Source: DATHSN01 sp035464115 (GTDB lineage Bacteria > Actinomycetota > Acidimicrobiia > Acidimicrobiales > SKKL01). From it: 6,099 nucleotides of DNA. The stretch lies in the NCBI GenBank assembly GCA_035464115.1, contig DATHSN010000146.1, positions 1-6,099 on the forward strand, given 5' to 3'. The position numbers were made by a program, and so were the translations under genes. Below the pieces are notes generated by a model. It saw nothing but the letters and a program-made list of their open reading frames with translations, did no database searches and was not told the DNA's origin. Shown here in pieces: positions 1-5,033 of the stretch. Numbering within the stretch: position 1 is the stretch's first letter; the number at the start of each line of letters is the position of its first letter.

Positions 1-339
1 CACCACGAACCCGACGAGCTTGCCGCCGTCGAGCAGCCGGGCCCCCCATGCGCTGCGCTGGCGCGTGCGCTGGTGCTCGAGCCAGGTGGCGAACCGGCTG
101 GGCTCACCGGCCGACGCCCGCTCGTAGGCGCGCACCGCGGCCATGGCGACGATCCAGCTCACGATCGCGTACACCGGCGCGAGCAGGGCGAACGCCACCA
201 GGGGTCCGAGCCAGGCGCTGGCCGCCACCACGGGCGCGGCGAAGATCAGGTCGTCCCACAGGTAGACGCCCACCAGTGCGACGGCCGCGACCAGGAGGGC
301 CCACGGCCCCCGGCCGGACTTCGCGGTCGTGTCCCCCAA
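1..339 (-). CDS. Small multi-pass membrane protein of unknown function (partial, C-terminus beyond window)
   Basis: I do not recognise this protein. Reading the minus strand from a TTG at 339-337 gives 113 uninterrupted codons to the window edge. The start is supported by a GGGAG Shine-Dalgarno at 351-347 with a 7-nt spacer; no ATG or GTG lies in frame upstream before the fadD end. A short polar N-terminus (about residues 1-12) is followed by a hydrophobic segment (13-28, starting WALLVAAVALVG). After an acidic WDD turn comes a long hydrophobic stretch (31-69), enough for one or two more membrane passes. Residues 70-107 are Arg-rich and polar, probably cytoplasmic, and a new hydrophobic stretch begins at about 108 (LVGFVV). 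It lies 76 bp downstream of fadD on the same strand and may have its own promoter. Coding character is clear from the codon bias; function is unknown. Confidence 0.72.
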   Translation of the reverse strand, partial: MGDTTAKSGRGPWALLVAAVALVGVYLWDDLIFAAPVVAASAWLGPLVAFALLAPVYAIVSWIVAMAAVRAYERASAGEPSRFATWLEHQRTRQRSAWGARLLDGGKLVGFVV

Positions 340-379
340 CGTCGCGCTCCCACGGTCTGCGTTCGGCCGCCCGGGGGCG

Positions 380-385
380 AGACTA
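380..385 (-). promoter_or_regulatory. Possible -10 element for the small membrane protein gene
   Basis: The minus strand reads TAGTCT here, matching TANNNT, about 40 nt before the TTG start of the membrane protein gene. It lies in the 76-bp gap after fadD. No convincing -35 is seen, so this is a weak call. It would allow expression independent of fadD. Confidence 0.3.
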
Positions 386-415
386 CTCAGCGCGCGACGC
401 GGCGCAGGAGGACGC

Positions 416-2227
416 TCAGGCGTAGAGCGCGTCGATCTCGTCCTCGTAGCGGGCGTGGATGCCCCGGCGCTTGAGCTTCGACGTGGGGGTGAGGGTCTCG
501 GAGTCGGGCAGCCACTCCTCGCCGAGGATCCTGACCTTCTTCACCCGCTCGGCGTTGTTGAACTGCGCCATCACCTCGCCGAGCCCGGCCTCGATCTCGG
601 CGACCACGTCGGGGTGGCCGGCGAGCTCGGAGAGCGACGTGAACTCGATGCCCTTCGACTGGGCCCAGACCGGGGCGACGTCGGGATCGAGCACCACCAG
701 CGCCGACACGAACGGGCGGTTGTCGCCGATGGCGCACGCCTGCCCGACGAGCGGGATGGTCTTGAGCGCGGCCTCGAGGTTCGCGGGGCTGATGTTCTTG
801 CCGCCCGCGGTGATGATGAGCTCCTTCTTGCGGTCGACGATCTTGATGTAGCCGTCGTCGTCGATGACGCCGATGTCGCCCGAGTGCAACCAGCCGTCGA
901 TGATCGTCTCGGCGGTCTTCTCCGGATCGTCGAGGTAGCCGGCGAACACGTTGCCGCCCCGGCAGATGACCTCGCCATCGTCGGCGATGCGCACCTCGCA
1001 CCCGGCGATGGCGGGTCCCACCGTGCCCGGCTTCACCCGGTTGGGCGTGAAGGTCATCGGGCCCGAGCTCTCCGACATGCCGTAGATCTCGGCCAGGGGC
1101 ACGCCGATGGCCCGGAACCACGACAGCAGCTCGGCGGGGATCGGCGCCGCGCCGGTGATGGCGATGTCGAGCTGATCGAGGCCGATGAGCTGGCGCACCG
1201 TGGAGAACGCGACGGCGTCGAGGAACTCCCAGGTCTGGATCTCCTCGTCGGTGGCGGTGCCCCAGTCGATCTTCTCGACCAGCGGGCGGGCGGCGGCGAC
1301 GGCCTCGTTGAACTTCTCCGCCTTCTCGGGGTCGGCAGCGAGCGCGGCGGTGACCCCCGCGTAGATCTTCTCCCACACCCGCGGCACCCCGAACATGATG
1401 TTGGGGCGGGCGTGGCCGGCGTAGGCCGCGATCTGGGTGGGGTCGGGGCAACAGGTGACCTCGTAGCCGAGGAACGCCTGCATGTAGTGGCTGGTCATCC
1501 GCTCGGCGATGTGGGCCATCGGCAGGTACGACACCAGGCGCTTGCCGGCGTAGTCGCCGAGGTCGATGGTCTCGCGGAGGCACTCGGCGGTCCACGTGAC
1601 GTTGCGGTGGGTGAGCATGACGCCCTTGGGCGGCCCGGTGGTGCCCGAGGTGTAGATGACCGTGGCCAGATCGTCGGGCTGCGACGTGCGGGCCGCCTCG
1701 TCGAGGTCGAGCGGCTCGTTGGCGAGCACCGCGTCCCAGGTGACGACATCGGGGCCGGCCAAGCCGTCGGGATCGCGCACGATGCCGAGGTGGCGCAGCC
1801 CGGGGATCTCGGCGCGCACCTTCTGGAACCGCTCGAGGAAGCCGATGTCCTCGACGAAGCCGGCCACCGCACCGGAGTGGTTCACCAGGTACTCGACCTG
1901 CTCGGGCGACGAGGAGTTGTAGATGGAGATGGGGGTGGCGCCGAGGAACACCGCGGCCATGTCGATGACGTGGAACTCGGGGACGTTGCGGATCATGAGC
2001 ACGACGCGATCGCCCGGGCCGATCCCCCAGGCCCGCATGCCCGCCGCCGCCCGCGCCACCTTGTCGGCGTAGTCGGCGAAGGTCCACTCGCCCCACGAGT
2101 CGTCGTCGTTCTTCCAGCGCAGCGCCGCCAGGTCGGGGTGCTCACGACTGGTCCGCAGGAACTCCGACGGGATCGTCTGGTCGGCGACCCGGGCGTGCAG
2201 CTCCTCGTTGGTGACCTGGCTCGTCAC
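416..2227 (-). CDS. fadD: Long-chain acyl-CoA synthetase (AMP-forming, FadD type)
   Basis: This enzyme activates a fatty acid with ATP to an acyl-AMP and then to acyl-CoA, the entry step to beta-oxidation and lipid synthesis; it is expected to be cytosolic or peripheral to the membrane. From the GTG at 2227-2225 it has 603 residues, typical for the family. ANL-superfamily motifs in order: ATP-binding loop YTSGTTGPPKG (about 192-202), YLPMAHIAER (about 234-243), EIYGMSESSG (about 380-389), WLHSGD (about 446-451), the hinge VDRKKEL followed by ITAGGKNISP (about 464-481), and the C-terminal TPTSKLKRR, whose first Lys (about 584) fits the catalytic lysine. I chose this GTG because GGAGGAG at 2239-2233 sits 5 nt upstream. 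A longer in-frame GTG start at 2284 would add 19 residues, but it overlaps the likely -10 element. The gene is divergent from the thiolase. Chain-length or substrate preference cannot be read from the sequence. Confidence 0.95.
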   Translation of the reverse strand: MTSQVTNEELHARVADQTIPSEFLRTSREHPDLAALRWKNDDDSWGEWTFADYADKVARAAAGMRAWGIGPGDRVVLMIRNVPEFHVIDMAAVFLGATPISIYNSSSPEQVEYLVNHSGAVAGFVEDIGFLERFQKVRAEIPGLRHLGIVRDPDGLAGPDVVTWDAVLANEPLDLDEAARTSQPDDLATVIYTSGTTGPPKGVMLTHRNVTWTAECLRETIDLGDYAGKRLVSYLPMAHIAERMTSHYMQAFLGYEVTCCPDPTQIAAYAGHARPNIMFGVPRVWEKIYAGVTAALAADPEKAEKFNEAVAAARPLVEKIDWGTATDEEIQTWEFLDAVAFSTVRQLIGLDQLDIAITGAAPIPAELLSWFRAIGVPLAEIYGMSESSGPMTFTPNRVKPGTVGPAIAGCEVRIADDGEVICRGGNVFAGYLDDPEKTAETIIDGWLHSGDIGVIDDDGYIKIVDRKKELIITAGGKNISPANLEAALKTIPLVGQACAIGDNRPFVSALVVLDPDVAPVWAQSKGIEFTSLSELAGHPDVVAEIEAGLGEVMAQFNNAERVKKVRILGEEWLPDSETLTPTSKLKRRGIHARYEDEIDALYA

Positions 2228-2232
2228 GAGCT

Positions 2233-2239
2233 CTCCTCC
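2233..2239 (-). promoter_or_regulatory. Strong Shine-Dalgarno that decides the fadD start
   Basis: The minus strand reads GGAGGAG, then a 5-nt spacer (AGCTC), then GTG at 2227-2225. No comparable site precedes the longer GTG at 2284, so the shorter 603-residue product is favoured. Confidence 0.8.
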
Positions 2240-2271
2240 ATCTGGTGGCGTCGTGCGTCTGGTGGCACGGA

Positions 2272-2283
2272 TGACGGACGTCA
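2272..2283. promoter_or_regulatory. Dyad TGACG-N2-CGTCA at the fadD transcription start region
   Basis: A perfect 5+5 inverted repeat with a 2-bp centre (TGACG GA CGTCA). It abuts the proposed fadD -10 (2288-2283) on its downstream side, where transcription would begin. This position suits a repressor site. I do not recognise the binding protein. Confidence 0.4.
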
Positions 2284-2288
2284 CACTA
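2283..2288 (-). promoter_or_regulatory. Likely -10 element of the fadD promoter
   Basis: The minus strand reads TAGTGT (TANNNT). Transcription would start near 2276, giving a leader of about 50 nt before the GTG at 2227 with its Shine-Dalgarno. The -35 region, around TGTGCT 18 nt upstream, is a poor match to TTGACA, as expected for a regulated or weak promoter. Confidence 0.5.
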
Positions 2289-2307
2289 CCGGCGTCGACA
2301 CCGGAAG
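2286..2307. promoter_or_regulatory. Imperfect 22-bp palindrome, candidate operator between fadD and thiolase
   Basis: The core is CCGG-c-GTCGAC-a-CCGG (2289-2304), with one mismatched base pair, flanked by CT/AG arms after one further mismatch. In total 9 of 11 symmetric pairs match. It covers the upstream half of the fadD -10 and most of its -10/-35 spacer, so a bound dimer would block fadD transcription. It also lies just upstream of the thiolase -35. Size and placement are typical of operators for TetR- or GntR-type regulators; that assignment is inference. Confidence 0.45.
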
Positions 2308-2323
2308 CACAGTTCGTGCTGCG

Positions 2324-2353
2324 TTGACCGGGCGCGTGCGGGGTCGCGATGAT
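2324..2353 (+). promoter_or_regulatory. Likely thiolase promoter (TTGACC - 18 bp - GATGAT)
   Basis: TTGACC at 2324-2329 matches the -35 consensus in 5 of 6 bases. GATGAT at 2348-2353 matches the -10 consensus in 4 of 6, with an 18-bp spacer. Transcription would start near 2360, leaving a leader of about 50 nt before the ATG at 2413. Confidence 0.45.
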
Positions 2354-2361
2354 CGGGGGAG

Positions 2362-2392
2362 GTCCGACCCGGGGGGAGCGTCCGGCCCGGGG
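2362..2392 (+). repeat. Tandem 13-bp repeat in the thiolase leader
   Basis: GTCCGACCCGGGG (2362-2374) and GTCCGGCCCGGGG (2380-2392) differ at one base and are spaced 18 bp start to start. They fill most of the predicted 5' leader, just ahead of the Shine-Dalgarno. GGTCC (2361-2365) can also pair with GGACC (2391-2395) to close a hairpin across the repeats. This could be a tandem protein site, a structured leader, or GC-rich chance. Confidence 0.45.
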
Positions 2393-2400
2393 ACCCGAAC

Positions 2401-2406
2401 AAGGAG
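2401..2406 (+). promoter_or_regulatory. Shine-Dalgarno of the thiolase gene
   Basis: AAGGAG lies 6 nt before the ATG at 2413 and is a near-ideal match to the 16S rRNA tail. It fixes the thiolase start. Confidence 0.85.
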
Positions 2407-2412
2407 CCCCTC

Positions 2413-3606
2413 ATGCCCAACGCTGTCATCGTCGACGCCGTCCGCACCGCTGGAGGCAAGCGCTACGGCAAGCTGTCCGGCTGGCATCCCGCCGACCTCG
2501 CCGCCGAGGTCCTGGCCGCCCTGGCGCAGCGCAACGACCTCGACCCCGAGCTCGTCGACGACGTCATCATGGGCTGCGTCATGCAGGTCGGCGCCCAGAG
2601 CATCAACATCGGGCGCAACGCGGTGCTCGCGGCCGGCTGGCCCGAGACCGTGCCCTCCACCACCGTCGACCGCCAGTGCGGCTCGTCGCAGCAGTCGGCC
2701 CACTTCGCCGCCCAGGGCGTCATCGCCGGGGCCTATGACGTCGTCATCGCTGCCGGTGTCGAGGTGATGAGCCTGGTGCCCATGGGCGCCTCCATCGGCC
2801 AGGGCCTGGGCATGCCGTTCGGCCCCAAGGTGGGCGAGCGCTACGCCGATCAGGGCGGCCTGGTGCCCCAGGGCATCTCGGCCGAGCTCATCGCCGACAA
2901 GTGGAACCTGTCGCGCACCGACCTCGACACCTTCGCCGCCCGCAGCCAGCAGCTCGCCGCGCAGGCCACCGCCGAGGGCCGCTTCGAGAACGAGATCATC
3001 CCCGTGCAGGAGCGTCGCCTCGACCGCGAGAGCGGCGAGATCATCGTGGGCGACGGCCTCGTCACCGCCGACGAGGGCATCCGCCCCGACACCACCGTCG
3101 ACACCCTCGCCAAGCTCAAGCCGGCGTTCAAGCCCGACGGCAAGGTCACCGCGGGCAACTCGTCGCAGATCACCGACGGCGCCTCGGCCATGTTGATCAT
3201 GAGCGAGGAGAAGGCCGCCCAGCTCGGCCTCACCCCCCGCGCCCGGTTCCACACCTTCGCCCTCGCCGGCGTCGACCCGATCACGATGCTCACCGGCCCG
3301 ATCCCGGCCACCCACAAGGTGCTCGAGCGCTCGGGGCTGGCGATGAGCGACATCGACCTGGTCGAGATCAACGAGGCGTTCGCCTCGGTGGTGCTGGCCT
3401 GGGAGAAGGAGCTCGCCCCCGACATGAGCAAGGTCAACGTCAACGGCGGCGCCATCGCCCTCGGCCACCCGCTCGGCTGCTCGGGCGCCAAGCTCATGGC
3501 CACCCTGCTCAACGAGCTCGAGCGCACCGGGGGCCGCTACGGCCTGCAGACCATGTGCGAGGGCGGCGGCATGGCCAACGCCACCATCATCGAGCGCCTG
3601 GGCTGA
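2413..3606 (+). CDS. Thiolase (acetyl-CoA C-acyltransferase / acetyltransferase)
   Basis: This enzyme cleaves 3-ketoacyl-CoA with CoA to acetyl-CoA and a shortened acyl-CoA, or runs in reverse to form acetoacetyl-CoA. It is complete at 397 residues, the usual size. The catalytic set is intact: acyl-accepting Cys89 in VDRQCGSSQQ, NEAFA (Asn320), GHPLGCSGAK (His352) and the second Cys382 in MCEGGGMANA. All sit 0 or +4 from the classical Zoogloea thiolase positions (C89, N316, H348, C378). The conserved VTAGNSSQITDGAS stretch is at 245-258. The ATG is fixed by AAGGAG at 2401-2406 with a 6-nt spacer. The VDRQCGSSQQ version of the first motif resembles actinobacterial FadA5/FadA6-like thiolases, some of which act in steroid or lipid catabolism; which substrate applies here is unknown. 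It is divergent from fadD, suggesting a shared degradation pathway. Confidence 0.95.
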   Translation: MPNAVIVDAVRTAGGKRYGKLSGWHPADLAAEVLAALAQRNDLDPELVDDVIMGCVMQVGAQSINIGRNAVLAAGWPETVPSTTVDRQCGSSQQSAHFAAQGVIAGAYDVVIAAGVEVMSLVPMGASIGQGLGMPFGPKVGERYADQGGLVPQGISAELIADKWNLSRTDLDTFAARSQQLAAQATAEGRFENEIIPVQERRLDRESGEIIVGDGLVTADEGIRPDTTVDTLAKLKPAFKPDGKVTAGNSSQITDGASAMLIMSEEKAAQLGLTPRARFHTFALAGVDPITMLTGPIPATHKVLERSGLAMSDIDLVEINEAFASVVLAWEKELAPDMSKVNVNGGAIALGHPLGCSGAKLMATLLNELERTGGRYGLQTMCEGGGMANATIIERLG

Positions 3607-3623
3607 TCCACCCCGCCGACCCG

Positions 3624-3629
3624 TAGCCT
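3624..3629 (+). promoter_or_regulatory. Possible -10 element for the small CxxC...HC protein gene
   Basis: TAGCCT matches TANNNT, 18 nt after the thiolase stop. Its predicted start site (about 3636) would fall inside the hairpin at 3630-3657. Either the hairpin is part of a leader, or this -10 match is fortuitous and the gene is read through from the thiolase. Confidence 0.3.
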
Positions 3630-3657
3630 GGAGGGGCGTCCGCACGGGCGCCCCTCC
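3630..3657 (+). terminator. Strong GC hairpin after the thiolase, likely terminator
   Basis: GGAGGGGCG (3630-3638) pairs perfectly with CGCCCCTCC (3649-3657). Three inner pairs (one G-U) extend the stem to 12 bp around a GCAC tetraloop. It starts 23 nt after the thiolase TGA. No T-tract follows, which is common for GC-rich actinobacterial terminators but leaves the call uncertain. It could instead be a leader structure of the next gene, which starts 17 nt further on. Confidence 0.5.
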
Positions 3658-3674
3658 GGCGCGTGGGAGCCGCT

Positions 3675-3926
3675 GTGTCCGTCTGGTCGATCCTCATCGC
3701 CATCGCCGCTGGCTGGCTCATCATGAAGGCCGGTCTGGCCATCCTGCGCGGGCTCGCCGCGCCCCAACCCGAGCCCCCGCCCGAGGGCGAGATGCGCAAG
3801 GTCAAGCTGATCTACCGGTGCCCGATCTGTGGCACCGAGGTGCGCATGACCGCCGCCCCCACCGAGGACCCACCGCCCCCGCGGCACTGCCTGGAGGACA
3901 TGGATCTGGTGGCGCCGGTCGAGTAG
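3675..3926 (+). CDS. Small membrane-anchored protein with CxxC...HC putative zinc site, function unknown
   Basis: I cannot name this family. From the GTG at 3675 it has 83 residues. An N-terminal hydrophobic segment (about 3-25, starting VWSILIAIAAGWLIMKAG) would anchor it in the membrane. A short Pro-rich linker follows (about 29-38, PQPEPPPEG). The C-terminal domain carries C49-P-I-C52 and then H71-C72, which together could bind one metal ion in the manner of a zinc ribbon; the Pro-rich stretch PTEDPPPP separates the two halves. The start is chosen because GGGAG (3665-3669) lies 5 nt upstream. A GTG at 3663 would add four residues but has no such site. It lies 68 bp after the thiolase on the same strand and converges with crgA. 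The clear domain plan and codon bias argue that it is real; metal binding is inference. Confidence 0.75.
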   Translation: MSVWSILIAIAAGWLIMKAGLAILRGLAAPQPEPPPEGEMRKVKLIYRCPICGTEVRMTAAPTEDPPPPRHCLEDMDLVAPVE

Positions 3927-3952
3927 CCGGGGTCGTCTACACCGAGATGCCC

Positions 3953-3973
3953 CTCTCCACAGGGTGTGGACAA
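3953..3973. promoter_or_regulatory. Inverted pair of DnaA-box-like 9-mers
   Basis: The minus strand at 3973-3965 reads TTGTCCACA, identical to the preferred Streptomyces DnaA box. The plus strand at 3953-3961 reads CTCTCCACA, which fits the degenerate form. The two face each other across GGG. Two boxes are too few for an origin; at most this is a DnaA binding site, and the same bases also form a terminator-like dyad. Confidence 0.3.
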
Positions 3974-4046
3974 CTCTGGGGAGGACGACACGGATGTAAC
4001 TCGACCACACCCTGAGGTCGCCCCCACGTCACACTCCGTTCACCCA

Positions 4047-4060
4047 GGGGGCACTCCCCC
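4047..4060 (-). terminator. Short GC hairpin after crgA, possible terminator
   Basis: GGGGG (4047-4051) and CCCCC (4056-4060) flank a 4-nt loop, starting 2 nt after the crgA stop on the minus strand. The stem is all G-C but only 5 bp long and has no T-tract, so termination here is plausible rather than certain. Confidence 0.4.
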
Positions 4061-4062
4061 GG

Positions 4063-4362
4063 CTAGTGCAGCTGGGTGGCGGTGATGATGCCCCCGAGGA
4101 TGAACCCGAGCCCGACGAGCAGGTACCAGTTGTCGGTGGCCCCGGGCAGCACGCCGAGGTAGTTCAGCACGATGATCGCGGTGCCGAGCCCCAGCAGGGC
4201 GAACATCACCGGCGCCACCCACGGCGCGCTGATCTTCTCGCTCTGGGGCACGGGGGGCGTGTAGCGGGTGCTCGAGCCGGGATGGTGCGGGCCGTCGTCG
4301 CGGTCGGTGGCCTTGGGGGTCACCCGTCCACCGGCGCTCTTCTTCTTGGGCGGTCGAGCCAT
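4063..4362 (-). CDS. crgA: Cell division membrane protein CrgA
   Basis: CrgA is a small actinobacterial membrane protein that binds FtsZ and septal peptidoglycan enzymes and helps control septum formation. From the ATG at 4362-4360 it has 99 residues. The first 45 or so are basic and polar (MARPPKKKS...), with the family's TPP-type motif as RYTPPVP at 33-39. Two transmembrane helices follow (about 48-70 and 79-96) and the protein ends in the short TATQLH tail, like the short C-terminus of known CrgA proteins. An in-frame GTG at 4401 would add 13 residues, but that would run through the divergent promoter region. I prefer the ATG, which lies directly after a TATCGT -10. It is divergent from trpG, in the mycobacterial crgA-trpG-pknB arrangement. 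The N-terminal extension is longer than in the shortest homologues. Confidence 0.88.
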   Translation of the reverse strand: MARPPKKKSAGGRVTPKATDRDDGPHHPGSSTRYTPPVPQSEKISAPWVAPVMFALLGLGTAIIVLNYLGVLPGATDNWYLLVGLGFILGGIITATQLH

Positions 4363-4368
4363 GACCCG

Positions 4369-4374
4369 ACGATA
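4369..4374 (-). promoter_or_regulatory. Likely -10 of a leaderless crgA promoter
   Basis: The minus strand reads TATCGT (TANNNT), ending 6 nt before the crgA ATG. Transcription would begin at or next to the A of the start codon. No Shine-Dalgarno is present, consistent with a leaderless mRNA. Confidence 0.5.
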
Positions 4375-4409
4375 GGCGATCCGGCCGGCGCCCCCGACCA
4401 CGGCACCGG

Positions 4410-4415
4410 TACCCT
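4410..4415 (+). promoter_or_regulatory. Likely -10 of a leaderless trpG promoter
   Basis: TACCCT (TANNNT) ends 9 nt before the trpG ATG at 4425, so the transcript would begin within a few bases of the start codon. No Shine-Dalgarno is seen in the GCGGCCC between them. It faces away from the crgA promoter across 35 bp. Confidence 0.5.
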
Positions 4416-4424
4416 GAGCGGCCC

Positions 4425-5024
4425 ATGGCCCCCCGCGTGCTCGTCATCGACAACTACGACAGCTTCGTCTACAACCTCGTGCAGTACCTCGGGGAGCTGG
4501 GCGCCGAGCCGCTCGTGCACCGCCACGATGCGCTCACCCTCGACGACGTCGAGGCCCTGGCCCCCGACGCGGTGCTCATCTCCCCCGGGCCCGGGCGGCC
4601 CGAGGACGCCGGGTTGAGCAACGACGTCATCGTCCGGTTCGCCGGCCGGGTGCCGATCCTCGGGGTGTGCCTCGGCCACCAGTGCATCGGCCAGGTGTTC
4701 GGCGGCGACGTGGTGCGCGCCCCCGAGGTGATGCACGGCAAGACCTCGCTCATCCGCCACGAGGGGGCCGGCGTGTTCGCCGGTCTCCCCCAACCGCTCG
4801 AGGCCACCCGCTACCACTCGCTCGTGGTCGCCGCCGACTCGGTGCCCCCCGAGCTCGAGGTCACCGCCCGCACCGACGACGGGTTGGTCATGGGGCTGCG
4901 CCACCGCCAGCACGACATCGAGGGCGTGCAGTTCCACCCCGAGTCGATCCTCACCGTCGGCGGCCACGACCTGTTGCGCACGTTCCTCGCCCGCGCCGGC
5001 CTGGCGGCCGCCGGGACCGCCTGA
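4425..5024 (+). CDS. trpG: Glutamine amidotransferase, anthranilate / aminodeoxychorismate synthase component II
   Basis: This class I glutaminase releases ammonia from glutamine and passes it to a chorismate-using partner: TrpE for tryptophan synthesis or PabB for p-aminobenzoate and folate. It has 199 residues, the normal length for a free-standing subunit. Motifs seen: VLVIDNYDSFVYNLVQYLG at the N-terminus, SPGPGRPEDAG (53-63), the nucleophile elbow GVCLGHQCIGQ with Cys82, RYHSLVV (129-135), and GVQFHPESILT with the catalytic His171 and Glu173. The triad is complete. No trpE or pabB is in the window, so a dual role (one subunit serving both pathways, as known in several bacteria) is possible but not shown. 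It is divergent from crgA and converges on pknB with only 9 bp between stop codons. This position matches Mycobacterium, where the same gene is annotated trpG. Confidence 0.95.
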   Translation: MAPRVLVIDNYDSFVYNLVQYLGELGAEPLVHRHDALTLDDVEALAPDAVLISPGPGRPEDAGLSNDVIVRFAGRVPILGVCLGHQCIGQVFGGDVVRAPEVMHGKTSLIRHEGAGVFAGLPQPLEATRYHSLVVAADSVPPELEVTARTDDGLVMGLRHRQHDIEGVQFHPESILTVGGHDLLRTFLARAGLAAAGTA

Positions 5025-5033
5025 CCGCGGCGC

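Larger units (their letters stand above)
3927..4062. other. Convergent intergenic region with inverted repeats and DnaA-box-like pair
   Basis: No gene is seen in these 136 bases between two convergent genes. The region holds a 10-bp perfect inverted repeat, CAGGGTGTGG (3960-3969) with CCACACCCTG (4005-4014), separated by 35 nt. Inside and overlapping it is a short dyad, TCCACA-GGG-TGTGGA (3956-3970). A GGGGG/CCCCC hairpin lies next to the crgA stop. The likely role is transcription termination from both sides. Confidence 0.5.

Noticed and set aside
364..382. Possible fadD terminator hairpin (CGCC/GGCG)
   Set aside because: Only a 4-bp stem with a 4-nt loop (or 5 bp with too small a loop) and no T-tract; too weak to list.
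387..2096. Second minus-strand frame of 569 codons over fadD
   Set aside because: Arg/His-rich out-of-frame reading of fadD; the true frame carries all the ANL motifs.
329..2767. Very long plus-strand open frame (812 codons) across fadD and into the thiolase
   Set aside because: It is antisense to fadD for most of its length and overlaps the thiolase in another frame. It lacks recognisable domains and has the Arg/Gly/Asp/Val-rich composition of a GC-rich shadow frame.
2281..3645. Minus-strand 454-codon open frame opposite the thiolase
   Set aside because: Low-complexity His/Gly/Val/Asp composition without motifs, opposite a fully intact thiolase with all catalytic residues. A shadow frame.
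4320..4967. Minus-strand 215-codon frame opposite trpG
   Set aside because: No motifs and shadow-type composition, opposite an intact amidotransferase.
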